Shown here: positions 1 through 9,256 of the stretch, in pieces
Position numbering within the stretch: position 1 is the stretch's first letter
How the letters are laid out: every line of letters starts with the position of its first letter
DNA from: Muribaculaceae bacterium
Lineage (GTDB): Bacteria > Bacteroidota > Bacteroidia > Bacteroidales > Muribaculaceae
DNA: 61,145 bases
NCBI GenBank assembly: GCA_022509205.1
Contig: JAFLTR010000005.1
Span: 1-61,145 of the forward strand
Reading direction: 5' to 3'
Made by a program: the position numbers and the translations under genes
The notes under the pieces: generated by a model
What the model was told of the DNA's origin: nothing
Seen by the model: only the letters and a program-made list of their open reading frames with translations
The model's database searches: none

Positions 1-273
1 GCAAACTAAATATTTAACTCAACTACCAATCTGTTTTTGAAATTATACATATAAATTTTTATCAGTTATTTTTACTCTTTGAATAATAATTGCATTAGTG
101 TTATTTGTTCATTCTATGTCACTTTTTTACAATCATTTTATTGTTACGAGAGGTGATAAAACTTGCAAACAACTTTGTTCGTTGGCTTTGAAACTTTTAA
201 CACGAAAAATTATATTGTATAGTCAGTTATTTACTTTGATTTTTTGTGTAATTGGTCTTAAAATTGGTAGTAA
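1..273. other. AT-rich stretch without a supported gene
   Basis: This is a strongly AT-rich segment. A short open frame at 98-307 resembles no family I know and ends inside the region homologous to the downstream pilin genes, so I do not call it a gene. In the reading frame of the pilin fragment there are stops at 259, 268 and 271, which mark where recognisable pilin homology ends. No promoter, inverted repeat or RNA gene is evident. Confidence 0.5.
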
Positions 274-981
274 TCTTTTTTATGTTTTGAAAACACAGGA
301 ACAATAGAAACAATGAAATATAATGAAACGACAGGAGTCAGAATCGGAGTTAATGTAATTACTCCGGATGATGAACAAACACATGTAGAATCTAACGGAC
401 AAAAGTTTCATAATTGGATTGCAATTCCGAATGATCCTGCGGTTTATACTAAAAAAAGATTTATGGCAAAAGTAAATAAAAAATATCCTCAGGTTACCGA
501 TATAACATGGAGTCCAAATGTCTTTACAGGATTGTATCCGGCAACAAGATATACATTTAATAACATCTCAACTATATCTACCAATGATGGTTCTACTGTA
601 ACAAAGGCTGATATAGCAAGAGCTTTTGAAAAATCTGTTAATGATTATTTTTATAATGCATGCGCGTACGTTTATTATTATTATATTCCCATAAGACATT
701 TTTCAGATAATGAAATGAACGGATTAAAACCAAATTTTGACAATAAGGGAAATGTAAGTTATGACAAGAGACATTTAGGAAGATGGGGAATGGTTCGCAA
801 TAATTGGTATGAATTAGTAATTAATTCTATAACCGGTAGGCCTATGGTTAAGTGGGATGAAGAAATAAATCTCGAGAATAATACTTCATGGGATGATCCC
901 GATGCAGATGTGCCTGCAATGAATTATACCATTAATGTCTTGAAATGGAATAAGCACGACTCTCAAGTAGTTGATTTCTGA
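274..981 (+). pseudogene. 5'-truncated Mfa1-like pilin fragment (C-terminal half only)
   Basis: This matches the C-terminal third of the intact pilin at 1029-2891 and lacks the signal peptide, lipobox and N-terminal domain. Shared blocks include the RHFSD-EMNGL region, the KRHLGRWGMVRNNWYEL block, the ITGRPM motif and the terminal NVLKWNKHDSQ strand. Homology runs in frame upstream of the first ATG (313) to about 274, through residues equivalent to LCFENTG-IETMKYN, and then meets stop codons, so ATG 313 is an internal Met and not a true start. The fragment ends at the same relative point as the full gene and is followed by the same 47-bp spacer. It is either a decayed duplicate or a silent donor cassette for gene conversion. 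Without a signal peptide the product could not be exported. Confidence 0.75.
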
Positions 982-1028
982 TTATTATTATTTAATTGTT
1001 CGGATGTTGATTTATAAATGCCTTTATC
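982..1028 (+). repeat. 47-bp intergenic repeat, copy 1
   Basis: The spacer between the pilin fragment and the first full pilin is 47 bp long and closely matches the 47-bp spacer at 2892-2938. Both share the core GATGTTGATTTATAAATGCC and end in TATC directly before the ATG. Together with the near-identical first 66 coding bases this marks the boundary of a tandem duplication unit. Confidence 0.8.
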
Positions 1029-2891
1029 ATGAAATATAAAATATTAGCACTTTCCATCTCATTGAGCAGCCTTCTGTTCTCCTGCTCTGATGATCTCTCA
1101 ATTGATATGCCCGATAATTCCTGGGCCAAGGAAAACCATGAAAATGAGGTTGCCTATTTCAGAATCGGTCTTAATTTAATTGATTCAGACAATACAGCCA
1201 CCAGAGCGCAATATGCAGACGGAATTGATACTGAAAGCGAAATCTATAATTTCAGGGTATATGTATTTAAGTCGTCAACTCGTATAACTACAGAAGCTCA
1301 ACAATCTGCAGCTCAATATATGGGATATGCAGAATTTTCTCAGCATGCCAACATGACAGCAGGATCCAGTAATGACATAGACAAAACCGGAACATTCCTG
1401 GTTAAGGCTGATAAAAAACTCATATCTACATTGAAAGATGCTGCGACATCTACTTCTGCATATTTTTATGGGGCTGTATTGGCCAATTATGAAGAAGATT
1501 GTTATGAAGCTATTGATGCCTCATTAACAGGTACGGGAAACGACAAGTTCGCCTCTTTATATAATTTCAAGGCGACAACACGCACAAATTATAGTACTAA
1601 AAACGAACCTGATTTTTTAAATGGAGTTGAAAGTTCAATTCCTATGTCAAGTGCTGCTTACTGGCAAGGTGAAAATGGACCGACCTTTAGTGATCCATTG
1701 CTACTCCGTGAAATGAATTTAAATAATATAGAATGGATGATGGGGGATGACTTAGACAAGCTCTCTCAATTAGATAAAGATCCTGTCGGAATATTCTATC
1801 TTCAACGTAATGTAGCTAAATTTACCATTAACAGAGAATCTGTTAAGGAATATTTACAACCTGCCGGCTCGGTCAATGAAGGAATAATTTTTAAGATTTC
1901 GGGTGGACCTTTTGATTTAAATGGTCTTAATCACTGGTCATATCTATTTCAAAATACAACGGGGTTTCCTACTATTATGAAAGAAGTATATGATGAATAT
2001 CAGGCAAAGGGCTCTAATGGAGCAACAGAAATCTCAAGATTCCATTTAAAAGGGCAAAGTGGTTTTGATCATGTAAACTGGGGAATAGACGTGAACTACG
2101 ATGAAAATTATAATTCTTATCCTTTTGTTTATTATGAAGATACCGGTCTTCCAAATTATTTTGTTTATGAAAAATATATTACTTATGGAAGCCTCTGTTT
2201 TGAAAATACAGGAGGAATCGAAACAATGAAATATAATCAAACTACAGGGATAAGAATAGGTTGTCAAGTAATATTACCTGAAAATGAATGTATTACAATA
2301 GGTACATCTACCTATAATACTTGGATTGCTTTCCCTAATGACCCTAAAATTTATTCTAAAAAAAGATTCTTGGATCAAGTAAAAACGAAATATAATAATG
2401 TAACGGATATTACATTTAATACAACAGGAGTATTTGGAGGTATATACACAGGGGACAAGTATACTTTTGAGAATATAAATACAATATCGACCTCTGGTGG
2501 TCCCGCTGTAACTAAAGCTGATATAGCCAGTTGTTTTAATAAAAAAGTAACTGATTACTTTTATAATGGTTCTACACATACAGTATACTATTATATTCCA
2601 ATTCGTCATTTTTCCGATCAAGAAATGAATGGATTACAACCAAATTATGACGATAACGGTAATGTGTCTTATGATAAGAGACATTTGGGAAGATGGGGAA
2701 TGGTTAGAAATAATTGGTATGAGCTGACAATTAATTCTATAACCGGCAGGCCGATGACAAATACCAGAGAAGAACTTGATCTAAAGAATAATGACTCTTG
2801 GGACGATCCCAATGCAGATATGCCTGCCATGAATTATACCTTTAATGTCTTGAAATGGAATAAGCACGACTCTCAAGAGGTTGCTTTCTGA
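1029..2891 (+). CDS. Mfa1-like major fimbrial subunit lipoprotein (paralogue A)
   Basis: A 620-aa precursor of a FimA/Mfa1-type pilin, the structural subunit of Bacteroidales surface fimbriae. It has a lipoprotein signal peptide with lipobox LLFSC (Cys19), a first beta-strand (VAYFRIGLNL) followed by Arg59 in the ATRA context where related prepilins are cut by an arginine-specific protease, and a hydrophobic C-terminal strand (NVLKW...EVAF) typical of the family. Family knowledge: lipidated prepilin is carried to the surface, the N-terminal strand is removed, and a neighbouring subunit's strand fills the groove. It is first in the run of three pilins and an anchor gene. It looks more AT-rich than paralogues B and C, which suggests a separate origin. 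Whether it is the main stalk subunit or a minor subunit cannot be told from sequence. Confidence 0.8.
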   Translation: MKYKILALSISLSSLLFSCSDDLSIDMPDNSWAKENHENEVAYFRIGLNLIDSDNTATRAQYADGIDTESEIYNFRVYVFKSSTRITTEAQQSAAQYMGYAEFSQHANMTAGSSNDIDKTGTFLVKADKKLISTLKDAATSTSAYFYGAVLANYEEDCYEAIDASLTGTGNDKFASLYNFKATTRTNYSTKNEPDFLNGVESSIPMSSAAYWQGENGPTFSDPLLLREMNLNNIEWMMGDDLDKLSQLDKDPVGIFYLQRNVAKFTINRESVKEYLQPAGSVNEGIIFKISGGPFDLNGLNHWSYLFQNTTGFPTIMKEVYDEYQAKGSNGATEISRFHLKGQSGFDHVNWGIDVNYDENYNSYPFVYYEDTGLPNYFVYEKYITYGSLCFENTGGIETMKYNQTTGIRIGCQVILPENECITIGTSTYNTWIAFPNDPKIYSKKRFLDQVKTKYNNVTDITFNTTGVFGGIYTGDKYTFENINTISTSGGPAVTKADIASCFNKKVTDYFYNGSTHTVYYYIPIRHFSDQEMNGLQPNYDDNGNVSYDKRHLGRWGMVRNNWYELTINSITGRPMTNTREELDLKNNDSWDDPNADMPAMNYTFNVLKWNKHDSQEVAF

Positions 2892-2938
2892 TAATTCTTA
2901 TGTAATTGATCAGATGTTGATTTATAAATGCCGCTATC
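2892..2938 (+). repeat. 47-bp intergenic repeat, copy 2
   Basis: Same length and largely the same sequence as 982-1028, again placed directly before a pilin ATG. The homology continues into the coding sequence: the first 66 coding bases of the genes at 1029 and 2939 differ at three positions, all synonymous. Confidence 0.8.
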
Positions 2939-4804
2939 ATGAAATATAAAATATTAGCACTTTCCATCTCGTTGAGCAGTCTTCTGTTTTCCTGCTCTGA
3001 TGATTCTATGAATGATCCGAATGGATGGAATGACAATCCCGGAGGAACGGAACAGACAACTGACAATGTTGGCTATCTTGCCATCAAGATCAATATGTCG
3101 GATAAAGGCGCTAAGAGCAGGGCCGGAGAAAATCCCGTATATGCAGAGGGCACTGAAAGAGAAAAAAGACTGGATTATTTTGATATCCTTATCTTCAGTT
3201 CCCCGACTCCTCTGACCACTGCCGAAGAGGAGCTGACAGCCAAATTCGAGGGATATGCCACCAACGACGAGAACAAGATGGAAGATGTCGAAGGTGAGTA
3301 TATCGACAATAAGACAGTGTATATTGCCATGATAGACGACCTTTTCGGCACCCGGCTCAAGAATAAAGATGATGTCGAAAACAATAGCCTTTATTACTAT
3401 GCTTATATTGTGGCAAATCATACAGCTGCAGTTCAGAAAAAGACAAATTATCTGAATATTTCCACTTTTGGCGACCTCTATGCCAAGACTATAGAGACCC
3501 ATGAGCATGCGGTGAGCGTGGCATTAACCAATCCTGCCAGAATGATAATGACAAGCGCTCCGAAATGGCAGACAGACGGTAAGGATCCTTTGCAATTGGT
3601 AAGCCTGGATTTAGACCAGATCCAATGGTTTCCTAAAGGCACTATTGTAAAGGAAAACATGATTACAAAGGATTATGCAGCCACATTCTTCCTCCAAAGA
3701 AATGTAGCCAAGATTACTACGAGTGAATTCGACGAATGTGATGAATATGATGCCGATTTAAAACAATGGCATAAATATTATGAAATAGAGGTGATAGAGA
3801 CCGAAGGTTTCGACAACACTGAAAATGAGGAGGACCTTGTAGATTTAAACTGGTGGGGTTTCAGATGTGCCAATCCGGTGTCTTACATAGTGCAGCATAC
3901 GATGGGTATACAGGATGCCATTAACGGAATTACCAATACCGGCAGATTTTTTGACGTCAACAGTACATTCTCCCGCTGTTTCTGGGCTTTCGACCCGAAT
4001 TATGAGGTCGAGGACGGTTCTCCGGAGCAATGGCATCAGATTAACAGGGAAATTTATCCGGCCGAGGCTGAATACACCACCTCAGATTATCCATTGTATG
4101 TGTATGAAAATACGATGAGCACTGAAAATATGAAACAGAACCAGACCACTTTGGTGATGTTCTGCGGAAATTATTATGTGGGAGGGAAAAAGATGCTTGA
4201 AGAGGGGAAAGATCTGACTTATACACCTTTTATAATGTTCCCCGGCAATAAGCGTGTCTATACCATAGAGCGGTTGATGCAGGAAGTGCATGGCCAAATT
4301 TCTGATGTGGACCCGGAAAACGGTTTGTCTTTCAAAACAGGGGATGACAGAGGCAGCCATCAGAATACTTTCATAAATCTTGAAGGCATATTGAATCTTG
4401 ACAACGTTGGGGAAACAACTTACGAAGATATTGCGGAATTGTTCGGAATTTCTTCTACAGATTATGTAATAGCCGACTATACTTTCTGGGATGTATCAGG
4501 TATGAGATTTACCGTGCCCATCAGGCATTTCACAGACGATCAGATCGGACATGAATTCGATATCGAGGATGTCTACAAAGGTTGGAATCCCTATACCCAA
4601 GAGCATCTCGGCAGATTTGGAGTGTTGCGCAACCATTGGTATGATATCTCAATCGACGGTTTCACAGGCCCGTCATACTATAAGATGCATTCCGACATAC
4701 CTGACATTCCCGACGATCCATACAAGGATGACGAGACCGCAGTTATCAAATGCACCATCAACGTCCTGAGCTGGGTGAAACATACGCAGGGAGCCGTTTT
4801 CTAA
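2939..4804 (+). CDS. Mfa1-like fimbrial subunit lipoprotein (paralogue B, mosaic)
   Basis: A 621-aa pilin precursor. The first 22 residues (signal peptide, lipobox, SDD) are identical to paralogue A, but the mature part follows paralogue C: GYLAIKINMSD, the FDILIF strand, the KTVYIAMIDDL-GT block, the APKWQ-DG-DPL block, FPKGTIVKENMI, and the long GKKMLEEGKDLTYTPF region. It ends in INVLSWVKHTQGAVF, again like C. A candidate prepilin processing Arg (Arg61) lies at the same place as Arg59 of A and Arg60 of C. The gene therefore combines the leader and 5' region of A with a C-type body. The role is likely a fimbrial shaft or minor subunit. It lies 42 bp upstream of paralogue C in the same direction and is probably co-transcribed. 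Confidence 0.8.
   Translation: MKYKILALSISLSSLLFSCSDDSMNDPNGWNDNPGGTEQTTDNVGYLAIKINMSDKGAKSRAGENPVYAEGTEREKRLDYFDILIFSSPTPLTTAEEELTAKFEGYATNDENKMEDVEGEYIDNKTVYIAMIDDLFGTRLKNKDDVENNSLYYYAYIVANHTAAVQKKTNYLNISTFGDLYAKTIETHEHAVSVALTNPARMIMTSAPKWQTDGKDPLQLVSLDLDQIQWFPKGTIVKENMITKDYAATFFLQRNVAKITTSEFDECDEYDADLKQWHKYYEIEVIETEGFDNTENEEDLVDLNWWGFRCANPVSYIVQHTMGIQDAINGITNTGRFFDVNSTFSRCFWAFDPNYEVEDGSPEQWHQINREIYPAEAEYTTSDYPLYVYENTMSTENMKQNQTTLVMFCGNYYVGGKKMLEEGKDLTYTPFIMFPGNKRVYTIERLMQEVHGQISDVDPENGLSFKTGDDRGSHQNTFINLEGILNLDNVGETTYEDIAELFGISSTDYVIADYTFWDVSGMRFTVPIRHFTDDQIGHEFDIEDVYKGWNPYTQEHLGRFGVLRNHWYDISIDGFTGPSYYKMHSDIPDIPDDPYKDDETAVIKCTINVLSWVKHTQGAVF
4187..4242 (+). repeat. 56-bp block identical between pilin paralogues B and C (copy in B)
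   Basis: The 56 bases encoding KKMLEEGKDLTYTPFIMF are identical at DNA level to 6083-6138 in paralogue C, while both flanks diverge, including at third codon positions. This is the pattern expected from recent gene conversion. Confidence 0.75.
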
Positions 4805-4846
4805 AATCCGGAATTTTATCCTCTTAACAGATAATTTAGAATCGAA

Positions 4847-6706
4847 ATGAAACTGAAAACTCTTATAATTGCCTCGGCACTCTTCGGAGGTTTATTATCC
4901 TGCACCGATGATAATCTTATATCGGATAATAATCAGGAGCCGGAACAGACCGCTGAAGACCTTAGCGACAGAATCGGTTATCTCGCCGTGAAAATGAAAA
5001 TGTCTGACGGAGGGTCTACCACGAGGGTCAGCTATAAAACCGATGATACGTGGGGCAAGTATGAGAGGTATGTTTCTAATTTCGATATCCTTATCTTCCG
5101 CACGGACAAAGACAAACCGATAGTAACCGCCGAGGATGAGCTGAAAGCGAAATTCGTGGGATATGCTTCAGCTCCCTTCAGCGAATGGACAGATCTCGAT
5201 CAAGAGGATATCGAGGAGAGAACTATCTATATCGCAATGGTCGACGACCTGCTCGGCACAAAGATAAAAAATAAGGACCAAGAAATCGACGGTAACTTCT
5301 ACGGGTATATTATCGCGAACGTATCCGATCGGGCAAGGAGTGAATGCGGATACCTCAAAATTTCCACTTTCGAGGATCTCTATAACATAGAAGTCTCCGG
5401 TCAGGATTTTACATACAACGGAAATATCCTTACCGACAGAGCTAATTTCACTCTGCCTATGACAAGCGCCCCGGAATGGCAGCAAAACGGAGATGACCCC
5501 CATCATCTCGTAGAATTGAATCTTGACAATGTGGAATGGTTCCCCAAAGGCACAATTGTGAAAGAGAACATGATCAAGAAGTCCGCCGCAAATTTCTATA
5601 TCCAAAGAAATGTGTCGAAACTTACCACTTCATCCAACAATTTCGATTTCGGAAATCTCGACGGCCAAATGACATTTAACGGAGCGACCTATAATTTCAA
5701 AAATTTCCCCGTAATGGAGGAAGATGGGGGTGGACTGAAACCGACAGGAGACATGTTCCAGATGATCTACTGGGGTGTCAGAAACGCGAACCCGGAAACC
5801 TATCTTGTGCAACACACCATGGGACTTCAGGAAGCTATTGCACCTGTCACCTATAAAGAACGCTTCCATGACAATCCGGGCAATTTCCACCGAGGGTTCT
5901 GGGCTTTCGACTCCAACTACACCACAGAAGAAAACAAGAGTGTGGCATGGCTGCATCCTTATAAAAATTTAGGCTATCCCTGTCCTCCATATTTCTTCTT
6001 TGAAAACACTATGACTCCGGAAAATATGCTAAAGGACCGCACGACAGCCATTCAATACATAGGGAATTATTATGTTGAAGGTAAAAAGATGCTTGAAGAG
6101 GGGAAAGATCTGACTTATACACCTTTTATAATGTTCCCGGGAGATAGACACGCCTACACTGAGGAAAGATTGCTGGAATATATAAACCAATATGATTCTT
6201 CCTTAGGAGTGACAGAGATAAAGCTTAAAGAATCGGGTGCCGGCGAAGAATTCCAGGGTGGATTGCGCGCCTTGAAAGACCTGATAGATTTTCAGGCTAA
6301 TGGCGCCACCACAATCGATGATATAGCGCTTGCGTTCAATCTTGCCGACGGGAGCGAGGAATTAGTGTCTGACTACAGGGCCCGGAGCCTTGACGGCATG
6401 AGATACATTGCTCCTCTGCGTCATTTTACCGATGAAGAACTGGGAGAGGGTTTAGGTGTTCCGGAGCATATATACGAGGGTTGGAATCCATACTCATCCG
6501 ATGAGTATCTCGGACGTTTCGGTACGGTTCGTAATAATTGGTATAATGTCAACATCGAATATATCTCCGGACCATCTTATACCCAGGTGGATACCGATCT
6601 TCCCGATGATCCCGACGATCCGTTTGATAATGACGAGACCGCTGCAATCAAATGCACTATCAATGTGCTGACATGGGTGTTCCATGACCAAAGCGCAAAA
6701 TTCTAA
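4847..6706 (+). CDS. Mfa1-like fimbrial subunit lipoprotein (paralogue C)
   Basis: A 619-aa pilin precursor with a lipoprotein signal peptide (LLSC, Cys19), a first strand GYLAVKMKMSD followed by Arg60 at the conserved processing position, and C-terminal strand INVLTWVFHDQSAKF. The body is homologous throughout to paralogue B. The acidic stretch near the C-terminus (DLPDDPDDPFDNDE) precedes the final strand, as in B. It lies 24 bp upstream of the Mfa2-type anchor gene, the usual order for mfa/fim loci (pilin then anchor). By position it is a good candidate for the ancestral pilin of this locus. Assignment as major rather than minor subunit is inference. Confidence 0.8.
   Translation: MKLKTLIIASALFGGLLSCTDDNLISDNNQEPEQTAEDLSDRIGYLAVKMKMSDGGSTTRVSYKTDDTWGKYERYVSNFDILIFRTDKDKPIVTAEDELKAKFVGYASAPFSEWTDLDQEDIEERTIYIAMVDDLLGTKIKNKDQEIDGNFYGYIIANVSDRARSECGYLKISTFEDLYNIEVSGQDFTYNGNILTDRANFTLPMTSAPEWQQNGDDPHHLVELNLDNVEWFPKGTIVKENMIKKSAANFYIQRNVSKLTTSSNNFDFGNLDGQMTFNGATYNFKNFPVMEEDGGGLKPTGDMFQMIYWGVRNANPETYLVQHTMGLQEAIAPVTYKERFHDNPGNFHRGFWAFDSNYTTEENKSVAWLHPYKNLGYPCPPYFFFENTMTPENMLKDRTTAIQYIGNYYVEGKKMLEEGKDLTYTPFIMFPGDRHAYTEERLLEYINQYDSSLGVTEIKLKESGAGEEFQGGLRALKDLIDFQANGATTIDDIALAFNLADGSEELVSDYRARSLDGMRYIAPLRHFTDEELGEGLGVPEHIYEGWNPYSSDEYLGRFGTVRNNWYNVNIEYISGPSYTQVDTDLPDDPDDPFDNDETAAIKCTINVLTWVFHDQSAKF
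6083..6138 (+). repeat. 56-bp block identical between pilin paralogues B and C (copy in C)
   Basis: Identical to 4187-4242. See the entry for that copy. Confidence 0.75.
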
Positions 6707-6730
6707 ATTTTTGAAAAACCCTAATTCTAA

Positions 6731-7885
6731 ATGATAAAAGTGGATAAGAGGAAAGTTTCAAGATTGTTGATTCTATCGACACTTACGGCTGTTCTGGCAA
6801 GTTGCAATTTCATGAATGAAGAGATGCCGGAATGTGCCACGGATCCGAATGTCTTCACACGCGTGAAATTCCTGTATGACTATAATGTAAAAAAGACCGA
6901 CCTCTTCACCGATCATGTAGGTTCCGTGTATTTATATATTTTTGATGAAAACGGGGTCTTTCTTGAAAGAAGAGAGCATACAAGGGAATATACTTCCGAT
7001 CCGGGATTTGAGATTTTGCTGGATTCCACCGAACTGCGGCCCGGCTCCTCTTATCAGCTTCTGGCCTTGGCCAACGGTAACCATAAAGGGTATGACAGCT
7101 CCCTGAACACACCCGGCTTTCAGAAGGGAGAAATGATTCCGGGCGTCAGCACAATCAATGACTATAGGCTCACTCTCGACGTGGATGGCGACGGGGATGT
7201 AGACATCTTCAGCTTTTCGCAACGTTTCGAGGATGAAAATATCGAACAGCTCGACACTGTCTGGACTACCCTGACTCCACAATATCTTGATGTGCCGGTG
7301 GTGAGGGCGCCTTTCGAGTCGATCGAGCAGTTCCCGGATTCAATTGTGGATGTCACGATTCCTTTGATGCGTATCACAAACCATATCACGGTGCATCTCG
7401 CGGGATCCAACTTTACAATGAACACCAATCCCGAGGACTTTCATATTCTACTCCGGTTCCCTCATGGCAACGGAGAAATCAATATCACCGGAGAGACGCT
7501 CGGCGATAAGGAATTATACTACCGATCCATCCGCAAGACAATGGAACCGCAAGGACTGCAGACGGAAGCCAATAATTCCGCTACTTTAAAGACCGAGTTT
7601 AACGTCTCCCGACTCCAGGATGGCGACGGCGCCTCCCTTCAGGTGTGGAATGCCGACGGCACCAAGTTGCTGGCTGAACTCTTCAATATCTCGTCGCTTC
7701 TGGCAGCCGGAAAGGATGCATACGATGACCCATGGTCGAATCAGGAATATCTCGACAGAGAGTATGAATATGAGCTCTATATTGAGCTCGACGACGCAAC
7801 AGCCGAGAGCCTGAAAATCTATTGGGTCGAGGTAAGGATTTCAGTCTTGGGCTGGGCCGTGAGATTCCAGGATGAAAAAATTTAG
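6731..7885 (+). CDS. FimB/Mfa2-family fimbrial anchor lipoprotein
   Basis: A 384-aa lipoprotein (lipobox VLASC, Cys25). The N-terminal domain carries the FimB/Mfa2 hallmarks: FTRVKFLYDYNVKKTDLF near residues 42-60, then VYLYIFDENGVFLERRE and the YQLLALANGN strand. In Porphyromonas gingivalis the equivalent protein stays attached to the outer membrane and anchors and terminates the pilus. It lacks the long C-terminal donor strand of the shaft pilins but has a hydrophobic C-terminal segment (VRISVLGWAVRFQDEKI). It lies 24 bp after pilin C and 10 bp before the next lipoprotein gene, so it is almost certainly in the same transcript. Confidence 0.85.
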   Translation: MIKVDKRKVSRLLILSTLTAVLASCNFMNEEMPECATDPNVFTRVKFLYDYNVKKTDLFTDHVGSVYLYIFDENGVFLERREHTREYTSDPGFEILLDSTELRPGSSYQLLALANGNHKGYDSSLNTPGFQKGEMIPGVSTINDYRLTLDVDGDGDVDIFSFSQRFEDENIEQLDTVWTTLTPQYLDVPVVRAPFESIEQFPDSIVDVTIPLMRITNHITVHLAGSNFTMNTNPEDFHILLRFPHGNGEINITGETLGDKELYYRSIRKTMEPQGLQTEANNSATLKTEFNVSRLQDGDGASLQVWNADGTKLLAELFNISSLLAAGKDAYDDPWSNQEYLDREYEYELYIELDDATAESLKIYWVEVRISVLGWAVRFQDEKI

Positions 7886-7895
7886 AGGATTCTGA

Positions 7896-8969
7896 ATGAA
7901 GAGGATATCCAAAATAATTTTCCGATATCTGTCGTTGCTTTTTATTCCTGTTGTCGCCTCTTGCGGTAATGATGACGCTTTAGGGGGCGATGGAGGGTTT
8001 TCCGACAAAAAATTGCTCGGGGTCTATGTCAGTTTCCCCGACGAAACAAGGTCGGCCCCGGATGAGGATAATTACGTGATGTCTTCTCTCTCCTTTAATG
8101 TCACTTCCCTGAATAATGAGGGTTTCTCACAAATTTATAAAGGGAACCTGATGGAAAATCAGAGGCAGTTTGAACTGGACAGCCTTGCAAAGGGCTTCTA
8201 TAAAATTTATGCCTTAGGGAATTCAAATTTTGACACCCGAGTCTCTTCGGCTACTCCTGAAAATCTCACTTTTGATATAAATCCGGATAGATTGAACGAG
8301 ATCAGCGCCATACCGATGAGCGGGACAGCATCCGTGGAATTAAATGAATCACGGTGGGTGCCGGTTGAGATGAAATTGGCGGGTGCAAAAGTTATCTTGA
8401 ATCTTATATTTAATCCCGACTGGCTGACAGACGACCTGAAAGGGAAAGGGCTGAGGATAACGAAGGTGGAAGTGGAGAATGTTGCAGCCAAGGGCTTTGT
8501 TTTCCAAGGAAATGAGGATCTTTCTTTGGAAAGATTAACGGCGCCTATTGAAGTGACAGGCCTCTATTATGACGACTACATCTATGATGAGGGAGGTCAG
8601 TCGGATCTTGCCATCGGCCTGGGAGAACCCTCAGTTTCTCCGGCGGAAGAGGACGGGAACTGGATGTATCAGACCGTTTTCTATCTTCCGGAAATGATCA
8701 TTAAGGAGGGGGAGAATCCGGTGAATGTAAATATAGAGGCTGAAATAACCGCCGAGTCGGGAGAAACGTTAAAAACGACTTCATTTGAGATTATGGTTCA
8801 GGGAGATGGAGAAACCGGGAATTATTCTATATCGAGGGGAAGTTTATATGAAATCGTAGGAAGAATCAAGACGGGCGGAGTTACTGCCGGACCGGCTTAT
8901 AAAAATAATATCGGAATAGTTTCATTTACCAGAATTGGTAGTATATCTAGAATTTCCAATGGTCCCTAA
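7896..8969 (+). CDS. Fimbrial accessory lipoprotein, Mfa2/fimbrillin-like
   Basis: A 357-aa lipoprotein (lipobox VVASC, Cys23) with an all-beta pattern. The FYKIYALGNSNFDTR strand, the LNFIFN-type segments and the two-domain length recall fimbrillin-family accessory or tip proteins. A TRSAP motif after the first strand (VYVSFPDETRS) resembles the Arg site of the pilins. It starts 10 bp after the anchor gene and closes the fimbrial run. It could be a minor tip subunit or a second anchor; I cannot separate these by eye. An AT-rich stretch and then the tRNA-Tyr region follow. Confidence 0.6.
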   Translation: MKRISKIIFRYLSLLFIPVVASCGNDDALGGDGGFSDKKLLGVYVSFPDETRSAPDEDNYVMSSLSFNVTSLNNEGFSQIYKGNLMENQRQFELDSLAKGFYKIYALGNSNFDTRVSSATPENLTFDINPDRLNEISAIPMSGTASVELNESRWVPVEMKLAGAKVILNLIFNPDWLTDDLKGKGLRITKVEVENVAAKGFVFQGNEDLSLERLTAPIEVTGLYYDDYIYDEGGQSDLAIGLGEPSVSPAEEDGNWMYQTVFYLPEMIIKEGENPVNVNIEAEITAESGETLKTTSFEIMVQGDGETGNYSISRGSLYEIVGRIKTGGVTAGPAYKNNIGIVSFTRIGSISRISNGP

Positions 8970-9091
8970 ATTGTTCTTTTATTTATTTTGTTATTATGAG
9001 TTTTCACAATCCAATTGTCCGCAGTGTCCTAAAATGATTATTAATCAGAAGGCGGGTGTGTCATTTCTTATGGCACACCCGCTTGATAATT

Positions 9092-9129
9092 GAAAAAGGT
9101 GAGTCCAAAAAATTGCTTTTTGACTCACC
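9092..9129 (-). terminator. Rho-independent terminator of tRNA-Tyr
   Basis: Read on the minus strand, GGTGAGTCAAAAA pairs with its complement (one bulged base) around a short loop, and the stem is followed by a run of five T (9093-9097 on the plus strand reads as A). It lies 15 bp beyond the tRNA 3' end. A second inverted repeat, GCGGGTGTG...CACACCCGC at 9052-9082, sits just beyond and may end the fimbrial transcript coming from the other side. Confidence 0.75.
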
Positions 9130-9143
9130 CTCTCGGTTTGGGG

Positions 9144-9226
9144 TGGGTGGAGATGGATTCGAACCACCGAAGGCGTAAGCCAGCAGATTTACAGTCTGCC
9201 CCATTTGGCCACTCTGGTATCCACCC
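9144..9226 (-). tRNA. tRNA-Tyr (anticodon GTA)
   Basis: On the minus strand the acceptor stem GGGTGGA pairs with TCCACCC, followed by discriminator A. The anticodon loop CTGTAAA gives GTA, the T-arm contains GGTTCGAATCC, and there is a long class II variable arm, as expected for bacterial tRNA-Tyr. CCA is not encoded (CCC follows). The tRNA stands alone between the fimbrial locus and upp and has its own promoter and terminator. I see no repeated 3'-end fragment that would mark it as an integration site. Confidence 0.95.
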
Positions 9227-9256
9227 TATGAAACAGCATACTCGCTTATTTCGATG

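Noticed and set aside
98..307. Short open frame before the pilin fragment
   Set aside because: No known family, strongly AT-rich, and it overlaps the in-frame pilin homology in another frame.
9052..9226. tRNA-Tyr as an integration site for a mobile element
   Set aside because: No duplicated tRNA end, integrase or phage gene is seen nearby; the inverted repeats fit terminators.
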